From Procambarus clarkii (Eukaryota > Arthropoda > Malacostraca > Decapoda > Cambaridae): DNA of 64,000 nucleotides. Position 1 is the stretch's first letter, and each line of letters starts with the position of its first letter. Below the pieces are notes generated by a model that saw nothing but the letters and a program-made list of their open reading frames with translations, had not been told where the DNA came from and did not search any database. A program made the position numbers and the translations under genes. The stretch is taken from positions 19,496,488 to 19,560,487 of the forward strand of contig NC_091220.1 of NCBI RefSeq assembly GCF_040958095.1, written 5' to 3'. This document shows positions 43,025 through 54,046 of the stretch, piece by piece.

Positions 43025-43280
43025 TTATCTTGAGGTTATCTTGAGATGATTTCGGGGCTTTTTTTTAGTGTCCCCGCGGCCCGGTCCTCGACCAGGCCTC
43101 CACCCCCAGGAAGCAGCCCGTGACAGCTGACTAACATTCAGGTACCTATTTTACTGCTAGGTAACAGGGGCATAGGGTGAAAGAAACTCTGCCCATTGTT
43201 TCTCGCCGGCGCCTGGGATCGAACCCAGGACCACAGGATCACAAGTCCAGCGTGCTGTCCGCTCGGCCGACCGGCTCCCT
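43025..43280 (-). mobile_element. Complete SINE-A, tRNA-Thr-like head
   Basis: Head on the minus strand 43280-43205: gccggtcggccgagcggaca (box A), anticodon loop cttgtga (UGU, Thr), box B gggttcgatcccagg. Body as at 40016. Includes an 8-T run at 43060. Confidence 0.92.
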
Positions 43281-43930
43281 TTGAGTTAAAAGAATGCCCA
43301 TATTCATTCTCCTATCCCTCTGGTTATTAATTAAACGAGTTTTGAATCCGTTTTCTGTTGATCAGGTTGATAATTTGCAACAATCCTACTCATCGGATCC
43401 ACTAGTCCTCATTCTCCTCTTATGAGTGTCCACCTCATGCATTCCCCACTACTCATACCCCTCACTACAACCTCGGTATTACGACCTTACGTATACAGCG
43501 CAGGTGAGAAGGATGACAAACATCGTACACCTGGCAGTGGTGTCGTGTCCTCTCCTGAACCTCCACTGTTGCCACGTGTTCCATTTGATGTCAACTCAAG
43601 TCATCTTATCTCACTAATTAATGATCTCAGCTCATCTTGCGCCTGATTAATTAATACTGCGATTCGTTATCATCCTCCAATAATACTCATACTAACGACA
43701 GCATCATACTCATGCTGAGTCGTTATGGGTTGTAAATGTAAAATGATATTGGCAGATTTGCATGACTCCCCCCCCCCCACTACCCTCCCCCCCCTCTCGT
43801 ACACACACACACACACCTGCAAAAGCCACGTGTTAGAGCAGGTGTGTGAGTGTGTTTTGTTGTTATCAATGATTATCCCAGTGTCAGGCAACCCTGGTTT
43901 ATCAATCGTGATGATTCTGGTTCATGCTTG
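43281..43930. other. Spacer
   Basis: C-rich tract at 43767-43798 followed by a short (AC)n. No gene recognised. Confidence 0.45.
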
Positions 43931-43933
43931 CTT

Positions 43934-46405
43934 GTTCCACGACGTCTATTGTGTTCCACGACGTCTATTGTGTTCCACGACGTCTATTGTGTTCCACGAC
44001 GTCTATGTGTTCCACGACGTCTATTGTGTTCCACGACGTCTATTGTGTTCCACGACGTCTATTGTGTTCCACGACGTCTATGTGTTCCACGACGTCTATT
44101 GTGTTCCACGACGTCTATTGTGTTCCACGACGTCTATTGTGTTCCACGACGTCTATTGTGTTCCACGACGTCTATTGTGTTCCACGACGTAAGTTGTGTT
44201 CCACGACGTCTATTGTGTTCCACGACGTCTATTGTGTTCCACGACGTCTATTGTGTTCCACGACGTCTATTGTGTTCCACGACGTCTATTGTGTTCCACG
44301 ACGTCTATTGTGTTCCACGACGTCTATGTGTTCCACGACGTCTATTGTGTTCCACGACGTCTATTGTGTTCCAAGTCTATTGTGTTCCATGACGTCTATT
44401 GTGTTCCACGACGTCTATTGTGTTCCACGACGTCTATTGTGTTCCACGACGTCTATTGTGTTCCACGACGTATGTTGTGTTCCACGACGTCTATTGTGTT
44501 CCACGACGTCTATTGTGTTCCACGACGTCTATTGTGTTCCACGACGTCTATTGTGTTCCACGACGTCTATTGTGTTCCAAGTCTATTGTGTTCCATGACG
44601 TCTATTGTGTTCCACGACGTCTATTGTGTTCCACGACGTCTATTGTGTTCCACGACGTCTATTGTGTTCCAAGTCTATTGTGTTCCATGACGTCTATTGT
44701 GTTCCACGACGTCTATTGTGTTCCACGACGTCTATTGTGTTCCATGACGTCTATTGTGTTCCAAGTCTATTGTGTTCCATGACGTCTATTGTGTTCCAAG
44801 TCTATTGTGTTCCATGACGTCTATTGTGTTCCACGACGTCTATTGTGTTCCACGACGTTTAATGTGTTCCACGACGTCTATTGTGTTCCACGACGTCTAT
44901 TGTGTTCCACGACGTCTATTGTGTTCCACGACGTCTATTGTGTTCCACGACGTCTATTGTGTTCCACGACGTCTAATGTGTTCCACGACCTCTCTTGTGT
45001 TCCACAACCTCTAATGTGTTCCACAATCTCTAATGTGTTCCACAACCTCTAATGTGTTCCACAATCTCTAATGTGTTCCACAACCTCTAATGTGTTCCAC
45101 AACCTCTAATGTGTTCCACAATCTCTAATGTGTTCCACAACCTCTAATGTGTTCCACAACCTCTAATGTGTTCCACGACCTCTAATGTGTTCCACAATCT
45201 CTAATGTGTTCCACAACCTCTAATGTGTTCCACAACCTCTAATGTGTTCCACGACCTCTAATGTGTTCCACAATCTCTAATGTGTTCCACAACCTCTAAT
45301 GTGTTCCACAACCTCTAATGTGTTCCACAACCTCTAATGTGTTCCACAACCTCTAATGTGTTCCACAATCTCTAATGTGTTCCACAACCTCTAATGTGTT
45401 CCACGACGTCTAATGTGTTCCACGACCTCTCTTGTGTTCCACAACCTCTAATGTGTTCCACAATCTCTAATGTGTTCCACAACCTCTAATGTGTTCCACA
45501 ACCTCTAATGTGTTCCACAACCTCTAATGTGTTCCACAACCTCTAATGTGTTCCACAACCTCTAATGTGTTCCACAACCTCTAATGTGTTCCACGACCTC
45601 TAATGTGTTCCACAATCTCTAATGTGTTCCACAACCTCTAATGTGTTCCACAACCTCTAATGTGTTCCACAACCTCTAATGTGTTCCACAACCTCTAATG
45701 TGTTCCACAACCTCTAATGTGTTCCACAATCTCTAATGTGTTCCACAACCTCTAATGTGTTCCACAACCTCTAATGTGTTCCACAACCTCTAATGTGTTC
45801 CACAACCTCTAATGTGTTCCACAACCTCTAATGTGTTCCACAACCTCTAATGTGTTCCACAACCTCTAATGTGTTCCACAACCTCTAATGTGTTCCACGA
45901 CCTCTAATGTGTTCCACAATCTCTAATGTGTTCCACAACCTCTATTGTGTTCCACGACCTCTAATGTGTTCCACAACCTCTAATGTGTTCCACGACCTCT
46001 AATGTGTTCCACAACCTCTAATGTGTTCCACAACCTCTAATGTGTTCCACAACCTCTAATGTGTTCCACAACCTCTAATGTGTTCCACAACCTCTAATGT
46101 GTTCCACGACCTCTAATGTGTTCCACAATCTCTAATGTGTTCCACAACCTCTATTGTGTTCCACGACCTCTAATGTGTTCCACAATCTCTAATGTGTTCC
46201 ACAACCTCTATTGTGTTCCACGACCTCTAATGTGTTCCACAACCTCTAATGTGTTCCACGACCTCTAATGTGTTCCACAACCTCTAATGTGTTCCACAAC
46301 CTCTAATGTGTTCCACAACCTCTAATGTGTTCCACAACCTCTAATGTGTTCCACAACCTCTAATGTGTTCCACAACCTCTAATGTGTTCCACGACGTCTA
46401 TGAAT
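43934..46405. repeat. 19-bp satellite in two subfamilies, about 130 copies
   Basis: 43934-44985: ttccacgacgtctattgtg, CpG-rich, with the palindrome GACGTC. 44986-46405: ttccacaacctctaatgtg, where both CpGs are lost and tattg has become taatg. The border is sharp. Higher-order blocks recur in the second part. Frames over 200 codons in the first part come from three rotating 19-mer phases. Confidence 0.97.
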
Positions 46406-46496
46406 GAGTTTGTATAGCTATAAATAGAAACTATCACATATAGCTCCAAAGATCTTCTGCAGATTCCTTAATGTATCCATTCTTACGTTCTCTGCC

Positions 46497-46680
46497 CAAC
46501 CACTTTAGACTGGACGCTATAGAGCGTGACGGTTTCACTTCATGCAGGTCGGCGTTCAATCCCCGACTGTCCACAAGTGCCACCATTCCTTCCCACCGTC
46601 CCATCCCAAAATCCTTATATCCTGACTCCCTTCCCAGTGCTATATAGTCGTAATGGCTTGGCGCTTTCCCCCTGATAATT
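46497..46680 (+). mobile_element. SINE-D copy
   Basis: aaccactttagactggacgc, tcggcgttcaatccccgact, ccaccattccttcccaccgt and agtcgtaatggcttggcgct. The most complete SINE-D copy in the window. Confidence 0.8.
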
Positions 46681-46789
46681 CCGTTCCCTTCCCTTCGTTG
46701 AACACGTTCAAATGAACGTTCTATAGTATAGGGACCAAAACTGAACTACGTTTGATATTAAATCTTAACACGAAACTGCTATATTAATG

Positions 46790-46845
46790 AACAAATCCAC
46801 AAGGGGCCGTGCCGTGGGATCGAACTTACGTCCTAGAGGTGTTTG
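46790..46845 (-). mobile_element. tRNA-like SINE fragment, 'CTCACGGCCC' family
   Basis: tgaacaaatccacaaggggc, cgtgccgtgggatcgaactt. Box-A half missing. Confidence 0.6.
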
Positions 46846-47067
46846 TTATATCAGTGATTCTAACTAAATTAACTTCCTTGGGAAGACGTCGAGGAATGAA
46901 TGGATCGTTTTTGCATTTTTAATACAGAATATTCATACTAGAATTAGTTAAAATACCTTTCTTATATCAGACAACAATAGAGGTCTTTATGTATATACAT
47001 ATGTGTATTAATGCGTGGATATATATATACATATATATCTTCCCACGTCAGCATTATGTAAGTATAC

Positions 47068-47108
47068 ACACACACCCCCCTCCCCCCCCCTCCCCCCCCC
47101 CCCCCTCC
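47068..47108. repeat. C-rich tract
   Basis: ccctccccccccctcccccc-type homopolymer run; copy number may be unreliable in assembly. Confidence 0.85.
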
Positions 47109-47228
47109 AGCCTACACCTGCCGCTACAGGTGTTGGGTAGATGTATTCTCACCCCCTACACACATCTGTCTGCACCAGTTCTCAGTTGCACGGTGCCTCA
47201 ACCTGTGTAGTGAACTACGAATCCTTTC

Positions 47229-47308
47229 TCTCGCTCACTCACTCACTCACTCACTCACTCACTCACTCACTCACTCACTCACTCACTCACTCACTCACTC
47301 ACTCACAC
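47229..47308. repeat. (CACT)n microsatellite
   Basis: About 19 CACT units. Confidence 0.97.
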
Positions 47309-47483
47309 ATACACTCTTTCGCTCATTCTCACACACGACGAATTGGCTCAAGTTTAATATATTCGAGTTTGGCTTCTTAATTTGGTGAGTATTGGGAGCG
47401 TGAGAAGTGTGTGTGTGTGTGTGTGTACCACTTTTTGCAACTTAGACATTCTAAGGGACATTACAAAATCTAAAACATCATAG

Positions 47484-47537
47484 ACCTAACCTAACCTAAC
47501 CTAACCTAACCTAACCTAACCTAACCTAACCTAACCT
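47484..47537. repeat. Interstitial telomere-like (CCTAA)n upstream of gene A
   Basis: Ten uninterrupted CCTAA units, about 165 bp before the start codon of gene A. Confidence 0.95.
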
Positions 47538-47701
47538 TCTTCACGTTTACAGAACAAACCTCGACCTACCATATGTAATGTTTGTCCTGATTTAGCACAT
47601 AATATGTACCATACTAGACCTTTCATGATATATGAAAAATAATGCAATTTAATCGAGAAATAACAATCTCTGTCTGTCTCCCTCTGTCAATCAGAGGCAT
47701 C

Positions 47702-47835
47702 ATGGCAGTCACCTCTACAGTGCTGACAGTTGGGCTCTTGACGCTGACAGTGCTGGTGCTGACTTTCAACAACAGGAGCTTGAGGAAGACCTTGCTACAT
47801 GAAAAGGAAGATATGGTGCTGGGCCTTAAGGAAAG
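47702..47835 (+). CDS. Gene A exon 1 (membrane segment)
   Basis: 134 nt, ending AAGGAAAG|gttagt. The frame is open upstream to 47642, but gene B supports the start at 47702: the paralogs align from this ATG and diverge before it. Confidence 0.82.
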
Positions 47836-50800
47836 GTTAGTGCTTGCCTAGGAGGTTATCTTGAGGTTATCTTGAGATCTTGAGGTTATCTTGAGATGAT
47901 TTCGGGCCTTTAGTGTCCCCGCGGCCCGGTCCTCGACCAGGCTTCCACCCCCAGGATGCAGCCCGTGACAGCTGACTAACACCCAGGTACCTATTTTACT
48001 GCTAGGTAACAGGGGCATAGGGTGGTTATCTTGAGGTTATCTTGAGATGATTTCGGGGCTTTAGTGTCCCCGGAGCCCGGCCCTCGACCAGGCCTGCACC
48101 CCCAGGAAGCAGCCCGTGACAGCTGACTAACACCCAGGTACCTATTTTACTGTTAGGTAACAGGGGCATAGGGTGAAACTCTGCCCATTGTTTGTCGCCG
48201 GCGCCTGGGATCGAACCCGGGACCACAGGATCACAAGTCCAGCGTGCTGTCCGCTCAGCCACCCGGCTCCCTTGGTAGTTAGGCCTCGCGTTACCTTGTC
48301 TGGTAATTAATTAGTAAATCACCCTGTCCTCACACTTAATACACAACAACGCGATGCTATCAAACCTTTAAACGTCAAAATTGCAATTTTTTTTTTGCAA
48401 AAACTTAAAACACCGTCATACTATAGCGCGTCACCGAGAATACTTACCTACGGGCTCGCCATAGCCCGTGCTACCTGGAACTTTTTGATCCAAATAGCGA
48501 ATCTTAATCAACAACAGAATACTTACCAACTGCTTTGTTAATTTAGGGTCCTTTAATGGTGGGCATTTTTTATTTTTTTTAAGTCGATTGGTGTAATTTT
48601 AGAATATATGGATTGGTGATTGATTGGTGACATCTCTTCTATAACGAAGCGTCTATAACTCTACGAATCCTCCTCCTGTACGAATCCACGAATCCTCCTC
48701 CTAATCATAGTTTTAGTAGATAATATGTTATATAAGCTGAAATAGATTTCTAATCCGTTTTCTTGGGTTTAATAACATCCTGTAGGGATTGGTAGCTAGT
48801 GATTCCGGTATATAGTTTGACGAGCCGTGATTGGCCACGTTGGGACAAATGGGGAAGGGACATACAATCCCAGTGTCCCTGATTTAGATAAGAACCCAAA
48901 ATAGCGCACTGAACAACTGGGCACTGCGCTTTCTGCATTCAGGGTCACGGGGATACTGCGCAATTTGGGACCCGTCACATAGGGTACAGCGCAATTTGGG
49001 GCCCGTCACATGGGGTACTGCGCAATTTGGGGCCCGTCACATAGGGTACAGCGCAATTTGGGGCCCGTCACATAGGGTACAGCGCAATTTGGGACCCGTC
49101 ACATAGGGTACAGCGCAATTTGGGGCCCGTCACATAGGGTACAGCGCAATTTGGGGCCCGTCACATGGGGTACTGCGCAATTTGGGGCCCGTCACATAGG
49201 GTACAGCGCAATTTGGGACCCGTCACATAGGGTACAGCGCAATTTGGGGCCCGTCACATAGGGTACTGCGCAATTTGGGGCCCGTCACATGGGGTACTGC
49301 GCAATTTGGGACCCGTCACATGGGGTCCTGCGCAATTTGGGACTCGTCACATAGGGTACTGCGCAATTTGGGACCCGTCACATGAGGTCCTGCGCAATTT
49401 GGGACCCGTCACATGGGGTCCTGCGCAATTTGGGACCCGTCACATAGGGTACAGCGCAATTTGGGACCCGTCACATAGGGTACAGCGCAATTTGGGACCC
49501 GTCACATGGGGTACTGCGCAATTTGGGACCCGTCACATGGGGTCCTGCGCAATTTGGGACCCGTCACATAGGGTACTGCGCAATTTGGGACCCGTCACAT
49601 AGGGTACTGCGCAATTTGGGACCCGTCACATAGGGTACTGCGCAATTTGGGACCCGTCACATGGGGTCCTGCGCAATTTGGGACCCGTCACATGGGGTCC
49701 TGCGCAATTTGGGTTATTTAGCTCTTGGGTTCTCTTGGGTATCAGGATATTATTCCATTATAATTATTTCTATATATACCTTGAGGTTACCTTGAGGTGC
49801 TTCCGGGGCTTAGTGTCCCCGCGGCCCGGTCCTCGACCAGGCCTCCTGTAGAGATTGTCACAATAACCTAGACGAACACATAACCATAAATAAATATGAA
49901 ATGAGTGATAAACTTGCAATTAATGGGATCCAAGACGATCTAACGATCATTGTAGTTTCACACACTTGTTTGTAAATGCTTGAATTGCCAACAGAGATAC
50001 GAAAATAGACGACTGTCAGGCGCAACTCCAGAAGGAGAAGACTTCTCGTAGTGACTTTGAACAACGGGCCTTGAAGGTGGGTATTGGTGGTGAGTGTGTG
50101 TGGTGGTGGTGAGTGTGTGTGGTGGTGGTGAGTATTGGTGGTGAGTGTGTGTGGTGGTGGTGAGTATTGGTGGTGAGTGTGGTGGAGGTGAGTGTGTGTG
50201 GTGGTGGTGAGTGTGTGTGGTGGTGGTGAGTATTGGTGGTGAGTGTGTGTGGTGGTGGTGAGTGTGTGTGGTGGTGAGTATTGGTGGTGAGTGTGTGTGG
50301 TGGTGAGTGTGTGTGGTGGTGGTGAGTGTGTGTGGTGGTGGTGAGTATTGGTGGTGAGTGTGGTGGAGGTGAGTGTGTGTGGTGGTGGTGAGTGTGTGTG
50401 GTGGTGGTGAGTATTGGTGGTGAGTGTGTGTGGTGGTGGTGAGTGTGTGTGGTGGTGGTGAGTGTGTGTGGTGGTGGTGAGTATTGGTGGTGAGTGTGTG
50501 TGGTGGTGAGTGTGTGTGGTGGTGGTGAGTGTGTGTGGTGGTGGTGAGTGTGTGTGTGGTGGAGGTGAGTATTGGTGGTGAGTGTGTGTGTGGTGGAGGT
50601 GAGTATTGGTGGTGAGTGTGTGTGGTGGTGGTGAGTATTGGTGGTGAGTGTGTGTGTGGAGGTGAGTACTGGTGGTGAGTGTGTGTGTGGAGGTGAGTAC
50701 TGGTAACTTGTGAGGAAGGTGAGTATTTGTACCGTGTCCTCAAGGTGTGTACTCATAGTATATGCTCAAAAAATGAGTATTTCTAGGGTAATTTTGTTTT

Positions 50801-52530
50801 CCATAGCGGAAAAGTATGTTCTATGAAAAGTAAAAAGTATGAAAATTATGTAGGAAGGTAGTGGTGCTTCACTTAGCTCCGTCTCATCTCTTCCTCTTCC
50901 ATCTTTGGCTATTCTTTCACCTTTTCCAAATATTCTTTCATCTCCCATTTTATTCCTTCCGCTCATTCATCAAAACGTTAGCATACGCATTCAAAAACTG
51001 CCATTGCAACGTTGCAACAAGACCATTCACATGACAACATCCATCTAACCACAAATATCACATCATTAATGCAAAAACTCAAACGCCAAGGCCCGTCGGA
51101 TACTTATCAACTAGGGAGGCAAGTCATGTAGGAATACTAGGAAACGACATTGAAGACAGAGCTTCAAAACTTGCCGCTACGAGAAGGTTAAATTACCTAT
51201 CATATTATAAACAACGAAAGCCTGGCCGCCATAGCCAGGCTTGTCCGCCATGACTTGCCTCAACTAGGGAGGCAAGTCATGTAGGAATACTAGGAAACGA
51301 CATTGAAGACGGAGCTTCAAAACTTGCCACTACGAGAAAGTTAAATTACCTATCATATTATAAACAACGAAAGCCTGGCCGCCATAGCCAGGCTTGTCCG
51401 CCATGACTTGCCTCAACTAGGGAGGCAAGTCATGTAGGAATACTAGGAAACGACATTGAAGACGGAGCTTCAAAACTTGCCACTACGAGAAAGTTAAATT
51501 ACCTATCATATTATAAACAACGAAAGCCTGGCCGCCATAGCCAGGCTTGTCCGCCATGACTTGCCTCAACTAGGGAGGCAAGTCATGTAGGAATACTAGG
51601 AAACGACATTGAAGACGGAACTTCAAAACTTGCCACTACGAGAAAGTTAAATTACCTATCAAATTATAAACAACGAAAGCCTGGCCCCCAGGCCAAGCTA
51701 GGAGAGAAGTTGAACTCTGGAAACCTACTACAAGTAAACCTTTTCCCTGAATATTTTCCCGTCACAACTTTATTCAACACATCCCTCACTCCTCATTCTC
51801 TCCCCTGCAGGTAGATCAAGAGAAGGTGGCGCTACAAACGGAGGTTGACAAACAGAAGGCTGAGGTGGCCACGCTGCAGAAAACAGCAGCGGAAGCAGAG
51901 GTAAGCAAAGCGCAGTTGTCGCTACTTGATATAGAGCTCCTTGCACAGGTGTTCCTTTTCTCTACCTGTTCAACCCGTTCTCGCACTTGCTTACAGTCAA
52001 TATTGGCTTATTGGCGTGGAGAGGACGAGGGGACAAGGGAGGGAGTAATGGTGCGGGAAGGACGAGGGGACGGGGGAGTTTGGGATGGTGGGGGACAAGG
52101 TTGGTTACCTGGTTGATGGGGTTGGGGTTCTGGGAGTTCTTCTACTCCCCAAGCCCGGCCCGATAGGGGATAGGGGAATGGGGAATGATGGGGAGAACAA
52201 AAGGACAGGGGAGTGGGGAATGGTGGGGAGGACTGCGGGAAACAGGGAAGGTTGCTAAGCCACAGCAACGCGTGGCCGGGTACTGCTAAATAATAAAAAT
52301 AATAATAATAAGTCTCCCCTCTACAGGAGAAAAAGAAAGCCGCCGAAACCCTCACCAAAGAAAACGGGGACCTCAAGAAACAGCTCGACGAGGCCTTGAA
52401 GCGCGCTACAGAGGCTGACAAGGCCAAGGCTGACCTTCAGGCCAAGTTGACGGAGGCGGAGACTAAGCAGAAGGAAGCAGAGACAGCAGCAGCGGCAGCC
52501 AAGGAGGAAGCAGCCAAAGCCAAGAACTAG
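47702..52530 (+). CDS. Gene A: small membrane-anchored coiled-coil protein, four coding exons
   Basis: Exons 47702-47835, 49995-50076, 51811-51900 and 52327-52530 join in frame to 169 residues with GT-AG introns (phases 2, 0, 0). Not a family I recognise. Residues 5-22 (STVLTVGLLTLTVLVLTF) form one membrane segment; the basic residues just after it favour a cytoplasmic C-terminus, while the conserved N24-R-S26 sequon would only matter if the rest is lumenal. Residues 46-155 are charged and heptad-like (EKVALQTEVDKQKAEVATLQ; KKQLDEALKRATEADKAKAD), ending in an Ala/Lys-rich stretch (AAAAAKEEAAKAKN). Cys52 is conserved in gene B and could link a parallel dimer. The ATG lies 7 nt after a good acceptor (ctctgtcaatcag), so an upstream non-coding exon is likely. 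A scaffold or tether role is only a guess. Confidence 0.8.
47853..48272 (-). mobile_element. Two adjacent SINE-A copies in gene A intron 1
   Basis: 47853-48023 is a headless body with a duplicated ttatcttgag end. 48024-48272 is complete, its Thr-like head on the minus strand from 48272 (gagccgggtggctgagcgga, loop cttgtga, box B cgggttcgatcccgggc). They start 17 bp after the exon 1 donor. Confidence 0.92.
48450..48513 (+). repeat. Double-hairpin dispersed element in gene A intron 1
   Basis: acgggctcgccatagcccgt, then ctggaactttttgatccaaa and tcttaatcaacaac. The second stem has three mismatches. Confidence 0.8.
48950..49712. repeat. 31-bp minisatellite in gene A intron 1, about 24 copies
   Basis: Units of tgcgcaatttgggacccgtc plus acatagggtac; ggcccg/gacccg and tact/tcct variants are interspersed in blocks. 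Confidence 0.96.
49780..49852 (-). mobile_element. SINE-A-like body end, 'CTTGAGGTGCTTCC' variant
   Basis: taccttgaggtgcttccggg and gcggcccggtcctcgaccag. The same variant heads the LINE-associated segments at 55105 and 55822. Confidence 0.75.
49995..50076 (+). CDS. Gene A exon 2
   Basis: 82 nt, acceptor gccaacag|AGAT, donor TTGAAG|gtgggt. Encodes DTKIDDCQAQLQKEKTSRSD plus FEQRALK; 27 residues, as in gene B. Too short to stand out alone; supported by the paralog and phase. Confidence 0.8.
50077..50716. repeat. GGTGAGT-rich minisatellite directly at the gene A exon 2 donor
   Basis: The intron starts gtgggtattggtggtgagtg and continues for about 640 bp as ggtggtggtgagt, gagtattggt and gtgtgtg blocks. 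I count about 38 GGTGAGT motifs, each matching the consensus donor G|GTGAGT. In gene B the matching donor reads AAG|gtgagtattg, close to the array motif. Confidence 0.93.
50995..51700 (+). pseudogene. LINE RNase H fragment with 3.8 tandem copies of 153 bp (gene A intron 2)
   Basis: The frame reads ...ASHVGILGNDIEDRASKLAA, the RNase H C-terminal block 'SHVGI.GN..AD..A', preceded by LQQDHSHDNIH and ITSLMQKLKRQG. Units start at 51111, 51264, 51417 and 51570. Each junction carries catgacttgcct...aggcaagtcatg and each unit agcctggc...gccaggct, two hairpins. Four nearly identical copies show recent local amplification of dead coding sequence. Confidence 0.85.
51811..51900 (+). CDS. Gene A exon 3
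   Basis: 90 nt, acceptor tctcccctgcag|GTAG, donor GCAGAG|gtaagc. Encodes 30 residues from VDQEKVALQTEV to TAAEAE, aligned without gaps to gene B exon 3. Confidence 0.88.
51965..52300. mobile_element. Retroelement debris in gene A intron 3
   Basis: ttctcgcacttgcttacagt with caatattggcttatt (also at 61926-61962 in gene B intron 1), then a G/A-rich stretch and the LINE-tail motif 'cacagcaacgcgtggccggg' shared with 6815-6838, ending in (AAT)n. Confidence 0.65.
52327..52530 (+). CDS. Gene A exon 4
   Basis: Acceptor ccctctacag|GAGA, TAG at 52528-52530. 67 residues; the segment KKQLDEALKR ... ADLQAKLTEA is nearly identical to gene B, also at DNA level (gccaagttgacggaggcg). Confidence 0.9.
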   Translation, partial: EKKKAAETLTKENGDLKKQLDEALKRATEADKAKADLQAKLTEAETKQKEAETAAAAAKEEAAKAKN

Positions 52531-53125
52531 ATTTAATAAGAATTTTAGACATAACATCATCAGATGAAAGAGAAGGAGTAGGACTAAAATCACCCAGAAG
52601 CAATGCCTGCACCTGAACCTAATCCAATTTATCCTAACCTAATCCAATCTATCCTAGCCTAATCCAATCTATCCTAGCCTAATCCAATCTCTCCTAATCT
52701 AATCCAATCTATCGTAACCTAATCCAATCTATCCTAGCCTAATACAATCTCTCCTAATCTAATCTAATCCAATCTATCCTAATCTAATTCAATCTATCAT
52801 AACCTAATTCAATCAATCCTAACCTAATCCAATATACGCTAATCTAATCCAATCTATCCTAACCTAAACCAATCTATCCTAACCTAATCCAATCTATCCT
52901 AGCCTAATCCAATCTATCCTAACCTAATATTACACAAACTTGCTTAATCTAACCAAGCTCAATCTAGACTAACTTTATCCAGCATAATTCTAAACCAATC
53001 TTGCCTAACCTAACCCAATCTACATCTACCTTTCCAAATCCATTTTAACCAAACCAAGTCCAATCTAACTTAGCCTAATCTAACATAACCTAACCAACTT
53101 TATCCTAGCCTAACCTAACCTAATC
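52531..53125. repeat. Degenerate 20-bp CCTAA-derived minisatellite downstream of gene A
   Basis: About 16 copies of cctaacctaatccaatctat from 52615 to 52925, then irregular ctaacc motifs. It begins 85 bp after the gene A stop, so it may lie within the 3' UTR. No AATAAA between the stop and the array. Confidence 0.88.
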
Positions 53126-53498
53126 CATGGCTATATACAGTTTCATCAATAAAGTAGCTTGTATAGGATTTGCTTGCATCCCAAGTGGATGTCTCCAACT
53201 TCCTTGTAAGATGTTTGGGGAGCACGTGAATGATAATATATTGAACACTTTTGAGTTCAAAATAACTATATTAAGAAACACGTTTGTTGTTTTTGAATAC
53301 TTTTGTATTTGTCCTCAATTTTTGTAATTATATTATGCTTCGATTTGTATTTTAATAACACTGTTGATATGTACAAATTTGCACTTTTGATTAACTTAAT
53401 CAAAGCAAACCAAATAAAAATTATTCTAAGTAAATATACCTAACTAGACCTAATCTAAACTAGCCTAGCCTAACCTAACCTATTATTCAAGGTTAGAA

Positions 53499-53500
<2 letters not shown>
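53126..53500. other. AT-rich spacer
   Basis: No gene recognised. AATAAA occurs at about 53413. Confidence 0.4.

Positions 53501-53551
<51 letters not shown>
53500..53551. repeat. (AT)n microsatellite
   Basis: TA repeats. Confidence 0.95.
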
Positions 53552-53556
<5 letters not shown>

Positions 53557-53734
53557 AGTGGTACCACCTCTGGTGCAATTGTAGGGACCCATAGCCTCGG
53601 AGAAGAGAATACAGAGCTTTCTGAGAAAAACTTGCCATTAATCTTTAAGAGTGTTCACTTCTATACACTTATGTTCACTTCTTATACTTATATGATGGTA
53701 GCCTCGGCTACCATCATCTTTTGTCCGGTCGTGA

Positions 53735-53822
53735 TGGTCGAGTGGTTAAGGTGTCCTGTACATCAGTTGCAGAGTGCTCATGGCAGTATGGATTCGAGTC
53801 ACTTCTGGGGTGTGAATTTTCA
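53735..53822 (+). mobile_element. tRNA-derived SINE (Leu/Ser-like head)
   Basis: gatggtcgagtggttaaggt (box A) and tatggattcgagtcacttct (box B) about 55 nt apart, a spacing suggesting a long-variable-arm ancestor. The end ggggtgtgaattttca matches 17150-17224. Confidence 0.75.
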
Positions 53823-53965
53823 GTTACACTTATATGTAAATATATTGTGATAATATGTGCGTTATACTTACTAATATGTTGTAGAGAGACAGGCTGATTA
53901 ATAATGTTATCCATCGGGTTGAATAAGATACCTATTTACACTCAATTTTGTTTACACACAAGTTT

Positions 53966-54036
53966 GTTTACTCACAGCGTTCGGCTACAAAAGCTCTGTC
54001 AAGTCGGATTTGACGAGGATTTTGTAGCCAAACGCT
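53966..54036. other. Imperfect 30-bp foldback
   Basis: agcgttcggctacaaaagct pairs with attttgtagccaaacgctt. Directly precedes the MITE pair. Confidence 0.75.
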
Positions 54037-54046
54037 TGTAAACAAG

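Noticed and set aside
43850..44690. Frames over 200 codons in the 19-bp satellite
   Set aside because: All three frames are open equally because the unit is stop-free in each rotation.
47642..47701. Upstream in-frame ATG as the start of gene A
   Set aside because: The extra 20 residues have no counterpart in gene B, and a pyrimidine-rich acceptor lies between the two ATGs.
49958..50756. Thr/His-rich frames of about 250 codons on the minus strand
   Set aside because: They lie in the GGTGAGT array inside gene A intron 2, and the opposite strand holds the real gene.
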